40,207 bases of DNA, taken from assembly GCA_041749595.1 (NCBI GenBank), contig JBGTBA010000061.1, forward strand, positions 1 through 40,207, read 5' to 3'. Below are positions 34,827 through 40,207 of the stretch, piece by piece. The translations under genes and the position numbers were made by a program. The notes beneath the pieces were generated by a model, which had not been told where the DNA came from, ran no database searches, and saw only the letters and a program-made list of their open reading frames with translations. Positions within the stretch are counted from its first letter, which is position 1; each line of letters starts with the position of its first letter. This DNA comes from Aurantibrevibacter sp041749595 (GTDB lineage: Bacteria; Bacteroidota; Bacteroidia; Flavobacteriales; Flavobacteriaceae).

Positions 34827-35204
34827 TTAAAAGGGAAGATCGTCATGTTCTTCATCATTCATGTCGTCCGCAGGCTCAAAAGCATCCATAGGAGGTACAG
34901 GGGGCATGTTTTTTCCGCCCTCCTCCGTTTGAAGGTTTTCCACGCGCCATCCTTGTATGGAATTGAAATATTTGGTTTCCCCTTGGGGATTCGCCCATTC
35001 CCTGCCTCTAAGGTTGATGCTTATTTTTACGGACTGCCCCACTTTGAAATTATTCAAAAGATCGCATTTGTCCTGTACAAATTCAACCAAAATGTGTTGC
35101 GGATATTGCTCTTCCGTAGTAACGACTACCTCTCTTTTTCGAAACCCATTGTTTCCAAACGTTTGGGTATCGCCGATCATTTTCACTTTTCCTTGTACTT
35201 CCAT
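34827..35204 (-). CDS. DUF3127 protein, OB-fold-like with an SSB-type tail
   Basis: 125 residues with no signal peptide. The N-terminal 90 residues match the DUF3127 family, found almost only in Bacteroidota: VQGKVKMIGDTQTFGNNGFR, then FKVGQSVKISINLRGREW. This is compatible with a small OB fold. Residues 91-125 are a flexible acidic tail ending DEEHDDLPF, which closely resembles the C-terminal DDDIPF hook of single-stranded DNA-binding protein that recruits repair enzymes. A role with nucleic acid or as an SSB-like hub is therefore possible but inferred. It lies 6 bases downstream of the flavin reductase gene. Confidence 0.8.
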   Translation of the reverse strand: MEVQGKVKMIGDTQTFGNNGFRKREVVVTTEEQYPQHILVEFVQDKCDLLNNFKVGQSVKISINLRGREWANPQGETKYFNSIQGWRVENLQTEEGGKNMPPVPPMDAFEPADDMNDEEHDDLPF

Positions 35205-35210
35205 TTTCTC

Positions 35211-36083
35211 TTAATTTGACAATAATACTTTCCAAGCGGAAAGTACATCTTTTTTCTGTAAATATTCCTGTGCTTTTTGATGTAATTTTTTGGTGTCCCC
35301 GGCATTTATGATATTCCTGATCTCTATATTGGAACCAATAAATTCGACCACATCTTTTTGGGTGGGAATATGTTCCACATTCCCCAACATGCCCAGATCA
35401 TTACCTGTTAAGACCTCGCTCAATCGGATTTTATCCGGGATTTTATCCACCCCGATGCCCAAAGAGGAAAGTGGTTTGGGCACCTCGAACAGGCCTTTAT
35501 TGGCCCTGCTGTACCAATTGCCCCCCATACGCGCCACCAAATCTATTTTAGACTGGTCTATATTCCCTATTCCGTCCAAAATAGACGACTTGATATGGAT
35601 TTTCAACACTTCCGAGAAAATAAGGTTCCCTGCTCCCCCTTTCATTCCCAAAGACTCCACCTTCGTTACCTTACATTCAAACTGAACTGGGGATTCTGCC
35701 ACGCGAAATGGTTTTACCCTGTCCGATTTTAGCATGGTAAGCCCCGCTTTCACAAATTCATTTTCCCCTTCGGCATATTCCGTGCTTGCTAAAGAGCTTT
35801 GCTGCACCATGTCATAGGTAACCACATTGATCACCACTTCCTTTGTGCCCAACACGTTTTGCAAGGTATGTTTGCTGCTATTGTCCCTAACCCTCCTTGC
35901 CGGCGAAAAGATGAGTATGGGCGGGTTGGTGCTGAACACATTAAAAAAGCTGAAAGGAGAAAGATTGGGCCTTCCGTTTTTGTCCAAGGTACTCGCCAAG
36001 GCAATTGGCCTGGGCCCTATGGCACCCAGAAAATATCCATGCAATTGCGCTGTTGGGATATCTTGGGGAAGTATAGAGATCAT
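35211..36083 (-). CDS. Flavin reductase-like FMN-binding protein
   Basis: 290 residues from ATG 36083 (MISILPQDI). An earlier in-frame ATG at 36140 is excluded by a perfect -7 box at 36100-36107 that would lie inside the coding region; ATG 36092 also remains possible. The flavin-reductase split barrel is shown by GYFLGAIGPRPIALASTLDKNG and NLSPFSFFNVFSTNPPILIF, the FMN-contact block typical of the family. It is larger than simple reductases (about 170), with an extra C-terminal helical segment (about 230-290). The electron donor and partner are not evident from the context. It heads the operon flavin reductase - DUF3127 - aat. Confidence 0.88.
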   Translation of the reverse strand: MISILPQDIPTAQLHGYFLGAIGPRPIALASTLDKNGRPNLSPFSFFNVFSTNPPILIFSPARRVRDNSSKHTLQNVLGTKEVVINVVTYDMVQQSSLASTEYAEGENEFVKAGLTMLKSDRVKPFRVAESPVQFECKVTKVESLGMKGGAGNLIFSEVLKIHIKSSILDGIGNIDQSKIDLVARMGGNWYSRANKGLFEVPKPLSSLGIGVDKIPDKIRLSEVLTGNDLGMLGNVEHIPTQKDVVEFIGSNIEIRNIINAGDTKKLHQKAQEYLQKKDVLSAWKVLLSN

Positions 36084-36099
36084 TTTACCCATAGTGCCG

Positions 36100-36107
36100 C
36101 AAAGGTA
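36100..36107 (-). promoter_or_regulatory. -7 promoter box deciding the flavin reductase start
   Basis: TACCTTTG on the minus strand is a perfect TAnnTTTG box. Transcription should begin near 36093, so only starts at or after that position (36092 or 36083) can be used. A matching -33 TTG was not seen at the usual distance. Confidence 0.5.
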
Positions 36108-36174
36108 CATAAATTGTGTTTTAAATGAAACCGTTGCCAAAGGACATAAGAGAATATCTTAGGGCAATTTGCGT

Positions 36175-36182
36175 TATCTTTA
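36175..36182 (+). promoter_or_regulatory. Candidate -7 box of the histidine kinase gene
   Basis: TATCTTTA matches TAnnTTTG at 7 of 8 positions and lies 20 bases before the ATG at 36203, a normal spacing. It diverges from the flavin reductase promoter. Confidence 0.4.
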
Positions 36183-36202
36183 TGCTTTGTTAATTTGTTT
36201 TG

Positions 36203-37351
36203 ATGCCATTGAACCTCAAAAAGAAAACGGCCAATATTTTTTTGCTGATCTCGGCCTTCTTTATCGTGAGCCTAATCCTCTGGAACACCAATAGTTTCTT
36301 TAAAAAATTTAAAGAAGAAGAGCGTTATAAAATGGAAATATGGGCCACGGCACAATCCGAATTTTTATCTTCCCCAGAGGATATGGACCTGGGTAGCCTA
36401 CATGTGAAAATCTTTCAGAACAATACATCGACCCCCATGATATTGGTAAATAAGAACGGCTCTATAAAGGTGAACAATATGCCGGGAGAAATGACCCAGG
36501 ACACCGTGCTCCTAAAACAAAAAATAAAACTGTTCCAAGCTGAGAACAGCCCAATTTCCATAAATGACAAAGGTGAACATTTGGCGACCCTATATTATGG
36601 GAATTCGGAGGTCCTCAACAAGCTAAAATACTACCCCATTGCTTTGTTGCTCATCATTTTTCTGTTTGGCACCGTGATTTTCTTTTTCTTCAAGACCAAC
36701 AAAGCTTCTGAACAAAATAAGCTTTGGGCCGGTATGGCAAAGGAAACCGCCCATCAAATAGGCACGCCACTTTCTTCCCTGTTGGGGTGGAACGAATTGT
36801 TGAAATCAGAAAACATTGGCCCGGAGATCACCGGCGAAATAGAAAAGGATATTTCCCGGTTGCAGACCATTACCGATCGGTTTTCAAAGATTGGGGCCCT
36901 ACCCAAATTGGAAGAACACGATATTGTTGCCGAGACGCGGGATGCCTTTGATTATCTGAAATTAAGAAGTTCCAAATTGATACGGTTCTCGTTCAGTTCC
37001 GAGACAGAATACCTATCCGTTCTATTAAATCAGTCCCTGTACCATTGGACCATAGAAAATTTAGTGAAAAATGGTATTGATGCCATGCGGGGAAAAGGCA
37101 ATATCCGCATTGAGATCATCCCAGATGGAAACCACGTGAACATTTTAGTGGCCGATACGGGGCATGGGATCCTAAAACGTGATTACCAAACCATCTTCAA
37201 TCCGGGGGTTACATCCAAAAAAAGAGGGTGGGGCCTTGGTCTCTCCTTGGTAAAACGTATAGTGGAGGAATACCACAACGGAAAAGTAAAAGTGCTCTCT
37301 TCCAGCAAGGAAGGCACCATAATGCAGATTTCCTTAAAAGTAAACAGCTAA
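36203..37351 (+). CDS. Sensor histidine kinase
   Basis: 382 residues from ATG 36203 (a TTG directly before it adds one codon and is not needed). A first membrane helix (about 11-27), a short periplasmic sensor region (about 28-143), and a second helix (about 144-163) lead to the kinase core. The phospho-acceptor is His184 in KETAHQIGTPLSSLLGW; the N box ENLVKNGIDAMRG (Asn290), the DTGHGI box (Asp318) and GWGLGLSLVKRIVEE follow. All catalytic boxes are intact. No response regulator lies next to it. The zinc-ribbon membrane gene starts 3 bases after its stop, so the two are likely co-translated. Confidence 0.93.
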   Translation: MPLNLKKKTANIFLLISAFFIVSLILWNTNSFFKKFKEEERYKMEIWATAQSEFLSSPEDMDLGSLHVKIFQNNTSTPMILVNKNGSIKVNNMPGEMTQDTVLLKQKIKLFQAENSPISINDKGEHLATLYYGNSEVLNKLKYYPIALLLIIFLFGTVIFFFFKTNKASEQNKLWAGMAKETAHQIGTPLSSLLGWNELLKSENIGPEITGEIEKDISRLQTITDRFSKIGALPKLEEHDIVAETRDAFDYLKLRSSKLIRFSFSSETEYLSVLLNQSLYHWTIENLVKNGIDAMRGKGNIRIEIIPDGNHVNILVADTGHGILKRDYQTIFNPGVTSKKRGWGLGLSLVKRIVEEYHNGKVKVLSSSKEGTIMQISLKVNS

Positions 37352-37354
37352 CTT

Positions 37355-37711
37355 ATGGACAGGGAAAAATTTATTGAAGTAAAAGAGGCCCATTTAACCA
37401 ATAATTGCCCGGAATGCTACAATCAGGAAATAAAACTTACGTTTTATCAAAAACATAGGTTTGGCCGATTGTCCCACAGGGCTACAAATGAGGTGACCCA
37501 CGAATTGAAATGCAAAAAATGCCATTCTGTTATTTATCCCGTAAAATGGACGGAAGATATTGAACGTGTTTTTGAATATTACCAAAAGATGGTGGTCATG
37601 GAAAAGACTTCCTTAAAATTTACTCCATTATTCTATGCCCTTATATTGATTTGCCTTGCCTTGGTTGCCATTGGGGCCTATCTTTTTATGGAAGGGATCA
37701 TTCCATTTTAG
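37355..37711 (+). CDS. Zinc-ribbon protein with C-terminal membrane anchor
   Basis: 118 residues. Two CxxC pairs, Cys18/Cys21 (NCPECYNQ) and Cys53/Cys56 (LKCKKCHSV), form a zinc ribbon facing the cytosol. One hydrophobic helix (about 90-114) anchors the C-terminus, ending in a short tail, EGIIPF. It starts 3 bases after the histidine kinase and could help its signalling, but no family name is known to me. Its last 14 bases overlap the end of the HIT gene on the other strand. Confidence 0.75.
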   Translation: MDREKFIEVKEAHLTNNCPECYNQEIKLTFYQKHRFGRLSHRATNEVTHELKCKKCHSVIYPVKWTEDIERVFEYYQKMVVMEKTSLKFTPLFYALILICLALVAIGAYLFMEGIIPF

Positions 37712-38090
37712 ATCGGATCTTTTCGGCAAGTGCCTTAAATTCCTCAGGGGCAAGCGTTACTTTATGCTGAAAAGTGGCCTCTCTCATTTCATTCAACGGG
37801 ATAAGGTGCACATGTACGTGGGGCACTTCCAATCCTATTACGGTAATGCCCACCCGCTTGCAATCTACCGATTTTTCCAAAGCCTTCCCCACTTTTCGCG
37901 AGAAGGCCATAAGTCCCATATAGGTGGGCTCGTCCAAATCAAAAATTTTGTTCACCTCTTTTTTTGGGATGCACAGCGTATGTCCTTTGGCATTGGGATT
38001 GATGTCCAAAAAAGCAAAAAAGCGGTCGTCCTCAATTATTTTATAGGAGGGGATTTCTCCGTTGATGATTTTTGTGAAGATACTGGCCAT
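37698..38090 (-). CDS. HIT-family nucleotide hydrolase
   Basis: 130 residues, normal for HinT-like purine-nucleoside phosphoramidases. The histidine triad is HVHVHLIP (His91, His93, His95), with the N-terminal IFTKIINGEIPSYKI and FLDINPNAKGHTLCIPKKE that bind the nucleotide. No fusion partner is present. It hydrolyses nucleotide phosphoramidates or AMP-lysine-type substrates. It lies 71 bases after greA on the minus strand and may share its transcript. Confidence 0.95.
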   Translation of the reverse strand: MASIFTKIINGEIPSYKIIEDDRFFAFLDINPNAKGHTLCIPKKEVNKIFDLDEPTYMGLMAFSRKVGKALEKSVDCKRVGITVIGLEVPHVHVHLIPLNEMREATFQHKVTLAPEEFKALAEKIRSKME

Positions 38091-38161
38091 GTCCGTTTTA
38101 GGTTAATTGATAAAAGTCCCACCAAAAATGAATGGGGCTGCATATTAAGAGCTATGTGTTT

Positions 38162-38635
38162 CTATCTGGTAATCTCCAGAACATCAAACTTTAATGTACC
38201 GTTGGGCACTTTTATTTCGGCCGTTTCCCCTACTTTCTTTCCCAAGAGTCCTTTTCCTATGGGTGAGCTTACCGAGATTTTCCCCATCTTTAAATCGGCT
38301 TCACTTTCGGCCACCAAAGTATAGGTCATGACCGTGCCATTGGTCTGGTTCTTTAATTTTACGGTGGACAACACCAAAACCTTGGACGTGTCCAGTTGGG
38401 ATTCGTCTATGAGGCGGGCCGTGGAAACCACCTCCTCTAATTTGGCTATTTTAAGTTCCAAAAGTCCCTGTGCTTCCTTTGCCGCATCATACTCCGCATT
38501 TTCGGACAGATCGCCTTTGTCCCGTGCGTCCGCAATTGCTTGGGAGGCTTTGGGACGCTCAACGTCTCTCAGTTGGTTCAATTCATCCTTTAGTTTCTTA
38601 AGCCCCTCCGCTGTGTAATACGATACGTTACTCAT
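38162..38635 (-). CDS. greA: Transcription elongation factor GreA
   Basis: 157 residues from ATG 38635 (MSNVSYYTAEG), the standard GreA N-terminus. An upstream ATG at 38698 would add 21 residues and overlap the promoter, so it is rejected. The coiled-coil tip with the catalytic acids, GDLSENAEYD (Asp42, Glu45), induces backtracked RNA cleavage by RNA polymerase. The C-terminal FKBP-like domain ends with SPIGKGLLGKKVGETAEI. It rescues stalled transcription complexes. A hairpin occupies its mRNA leader. Confidence 0.97.
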   Translation of the reverse strand: MSNVSYYTAEGLKKLKDELNQLRDVERPKASQAIADARDKGDLSENAEYDAAKEAQGLLELKIAKLEEVVSTARLIDESQLDTSKVLVLSTVKLKNQTNGTVMTYTLVAESEADLKMGKISVSSPIGKGLLGKKVGETAEIKVPNGTLKFDVLEITR

Positions 38636-38658
38636 AGCCCCGTGTTTAATAAATAGGA

Positions 38659-38695
38659 AAATCCTCTTTTTTAAGGAGGATTTAATACAAATATA
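38659..38695 (-). promoter_or_regulatory. greA promoter box and 5'-leader hairpin
   Basis: On the minus strand, TATATTTG (38688-38695) is a perfect -7 box. A hairpin AAATCCTC / GAGGATTT (arms 38676-38683 and 38659-38666, 9-base loop) begins within a few bases of the expected start site and is followed by U-rich RNA (UCCUAUUUAUU). The arms end 23 bases before the ATG. It could act as an attenuator or a 5' stabiliser. Confidence 0.5.
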
Positions 38696-38745
38696 CATAT
38701 TTTTTGTTCAATTTTGTTTACGTTTCCACAAAACCATAATGCATT

Positions 38746-39183
38746 ATGCATCGTATCCCCAGCTTTTTTTTACTGATCTTGCTCTTTTCCTGCAGCAATG
38801 ACACTACCAATAGAAATCCTTTTCTACAGGAATTTGGTTTCCGGTTCGACATGAACCTGAACCTTCCGCTCTATAGTCCGTTGACTAATACAGGGAATGC
38901 CATTTACATAGCGAACCAAGGAGTGGGCATCCGCGGGGTGTTTGTCATGAATGTGGGCTTTGACCAATTCAGGGCCTTTGAGGCCACAGATCCCAACCAT
39001 GCACCGAACAGTTGCTCTACCATGGAAATGGATGGGCAAAAGGCGGTTTGTCCCTGTGAGGGCTATGAATACAGTTTGTTTACGGGGCAACAGTTCAATA
39101 GGCCAAATGATGGCCAAAAGCGTTTTGATATGCTGGAGTACCGTGTTTCCTTTAGTGGCAACGTGGTAAGTGTTTTCAATTAG
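38746..39183 (+). CDS. Rieske-like lipoprotein lacking the His ligands
   Basis: 145 residues, lipoprotein signal with lipobox LFSC (Cys16). The later region resembles a Rieske fold: cluster loops appear as NSC-ST (Cys90, with Thr92 where CxH has His) and VCPCEGYEY (Cys102, Cys104, with Glu105 where CxxH has His). Both Cys ligands survive but both His ligands are lost, so a normal 2Fe-2S cluster is unlikely. I do not know a functional name. It diverges from greA and precedes the membrane protein gene by 75 bases. Confidence 0.6.
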   Translation: MHRIPSFFLLILLFSCSNDTTNRNPFLQEFGFRFDMNLNLPLYSPLTNTGNAIYIANQGVGIRGVFVMNVGFDQFRAFEATDPNHAPNSCSTMEMDGQKAVCPCEGYEYSLFTGQQFNRPNDGQKRFDMLEYRVSFSGNVVSVFN

Positions 39184-39258
39184 GGTTTGGCCAACGGTTG
39201 TCCGGTATTTGTTTATTTGATCGGAAATATGTTATTTGCACCCCTAAGTTCAGCACCC

Positions 39259-39777
39259 ATGGGCAACAATCTAAAAGACCAGACCCCATTACGTATCCGG
39301 TTTGAAAAAACGGTGCCCCGACCGCCCCAAACCGTAATGGAAAAATTCAAAAAAGCCGCGGACGAATTACCGACCGAATTCAAGATAAGGCAAATGGAGG
39401 GGCACGTTTGGATCTCTATGTCCCCCAGCCATAAAAAATATTACTCTCCCACCCTGCACCTGGAACTTGGGGATGCCGAGAATACGGAAAACACCTTGGT
39501 TCGCGGGCTTTTTGGACCCGATCCCGGACTATGGACCTTTTTTATGTTCCTACATTTTGTGGTGGCCGGAATTTTTATAATGTTTCTGACCTTTGCCTAT
39601 TCCAATTGGGCCCTGAAACAATCATTTATATTGGACCTCTTTGTAATGGGGCTCATGGCGATCGTTTGGGCTGCCCTGTATTTCTTTGCCCGGAGCAATA
39701 GAAAAAAGGGGTTGTCCCAGGCAAGGGCAATGGAAAAATTGGTGGAAGGAATTTTGGAAGGCCCACAAAAAAAGTGA
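39259..39777 (+). CDS. Two-helix membrane protein of unknown function
   Basis: 172 residues from ATG 39259 (MGNNLKDQTPLRIRF). A longer reading from a TTG at 39187 gives an atypical N-terminus and is less likely. The first 90 residues are soluble and charged (RIRFEKTVPRPPQTVMEKFK, then GHVWISMSPSHKKYYSPTLH); two membrane helices follow at about 94-115 and 123-144, and a charged cytosolic tail (KKGLSQARAMEKLVEGILEG). Proteins of this plan occur in Flavobacteriia without known role. Confidence 0.65.
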   Translation: MGNNLKDQTPLRIRFEKTVPRPPQTVMEKFKKAADELPTEFKIRQMEGHVWISMSPSHKKYYSPTLHLELGDAENTENTLVRGLFGPDPGLWTFFMFLHFVVAGIFIMFLTFAYSNWALKQSFILDLFVMGLMAIVWAALYFFARSNRKKGLSQARAMEKLVEGILEGPQKK

Positions 39778-40125
39778 ATTTCGGTATTGAGGCTCCGTTT
39801 TAAGACGCCCCTCCGACAGGATGTTTTTACAATTTTCTAAGCTCCCTTTCGGAAGCACGGAATCTGGGGTTCTATCCTTATAAAAACAGTACTTTTACTC
39901 ATTGGGGAAAACTGTTTCCAACCCAGCCCATACTATTTATTTTATGTGGCTAAAGCCAGTTTGTTTTTGTCTCTTTTTATCAGTTGTTTGGAAGCAACCG
40001 CAATAGATTTTTTGCTGTTCATTACATATTACTTATTTATGTGAATCAAGGGTTGATAATAATAAAAAATGATTATCCGTATATTTCCCTATTTTTATTA
40101 CCTTTAGCACACTAAACCATGTCAT
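39778..40125. other. Gap before the transposase gene
   Basis: No gene was recognised. TGGCTAAAGCCA (39947-39958) followed by a T-rich stretch could be a weak terminator. GGAAA-ACTG-TTTCC and GATAAT...ATTATC repeats occur further on. TACCTTTA (40099-40106) is a -7-like box 19 bases before the transposase ATG. The left end of the insertion sequence should lie in this gap, but its terminal repeat cannot be placed without the right end. Confidence 0.4.
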
Positions 40126-40207
40126 ATGAACTTGATCGACTTTATATCCTCCTATCCTGACGAGGAAAGCTGTAAACAAAAATTCAAGGAATATCGAGAC
40201 CAAGTAG
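40126..40207 (+). CDS. IS1595-family transposase, cut by the window edge
   Basis: Only 27 codons are in the window: MNLIDFISSYPDEESCKQKF, then KEYRDQV. This resembles the N-terminal region of IS1595/ISXO2-type transposases, where FxDExxCxxxxxxxR precedes a zinc ribbon. It is the start of an insertion sequence that continues beyond the window. The family call is from this short segment, so it is fairly but not fully secure. Confidence 0.7.
   Translation, partial: MNLIDFISSYPDEESCKQKFKEYRDQV

Noticed and set aside
35211..36140. Longer start of the flavin reductase at ATG 36140
   Set aside because: A perfect TAnnTTTG box at 36100-36107 and family alignment favour the start at 36083 or 36092.
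38636..38698. 21-residue upstream extension of GreA
   Set aside because: It would overlap the promoter and leader hairpin, and GreA begins at the ATG 38635.

Overview
The window looks like chromosomal DNA of a marine member of the Flavobacteriia (Bacteroidota). The evidence is a complete SusC/SusD glycan-utilisation locus with a propeller-type sensor/regulator, AT-rich intergenic DNA, almost no Shine-Dalgarno sequences, promoter boxes of the Bacteroidota type (TAnnTTTG), and typical flavobacterial families (DUF6428, DUF3127, SusD, TM2). No rRNA, tRNA, CRISPR or prophage was seen.

Layout. (1) 574-3263: arsenic-resistance operon, arsR - DUF6428 - thiol-dependent arsenate reductase - acr3, with a promoter and inverted repeat overlapping at 574-607. 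It is followed by a D-2-hydroxyacid dehydrogenase, a TM2-domain membrane protein and, at 5129-5245, a truncated second arsR. (2) 5334-10910 (minus): a putative sugar-modification operon with a very large lipoprotein (ThuA, propeller dehydrogenase-like, HEAT, jelly-roll and azurin-like copper domains), a TIM-barrel epimerase-like protein and a Gfo/Idh/MocA oxidoreductase. An AraC regulator diverges from it at 11046. (3) 11973-26190 (minus): a laminarin (beta-1,3-glucan) polysaccharide utilisation locus. In transcription order it holds a membrane-spanning sensor/regulator, SusC, SusD, a surface glycan-binding lipoprotein with an internal duplication, a GH16 laminarinase-like lipoprotein, a terminator, and a GH3 beta-glucosidase. 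(4) 26191-28471: a non-coding stretch with palindromes and a possible structured RNA, then peroxiredoxin, tag (3-methyladenine glycosylase) and a small exported protein. (5) 28532-33652 (minus): a TetR-controlled tripartite export operon (ABC protein, HlyD adaptor, TolC channel) whose ABC ATPase motifs are badly degenerate. (6) 34073-39777: mostly housekeeping genes, including aat, a DUF3127 protein with an SSB-like tail, a flavin reductase, a histidine kinase with a zinc-ribbon membrane protein, a HIT hydrolase, greA with a leader hairpin, a Rieske-like lipoprotein without the His ligands, and a membrane protein. (7) 40126 to the end: the first codons of an IS1595-family transposase.

How the parts work together. 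In the glycan locus the surface lipoproteins bind and cut laminarin, SusCD imports the oligosaccharides, the GH3 enzyme releases glucose, and the regulator senses the sugars and activates transcription through its own C-terminal DNA-binding domain. The adjoining ThuA/epimerase/oxidoreductase operon may process an unusual or oxidised sugar. In the arsenic operon, arsenate is reduced to arsenite and exported by Acr3, with ArsR as the sensor. The strongest candidates for unusual biology are the ABC export operon with degenerate ATPase motifs, the five-module copper/ThuA lipoprotein and its two active-site-altered partners, the terminal Cys-Cys pairs on two arsenic-operon proteins, and the structured non-coding region near 26.4 kb.
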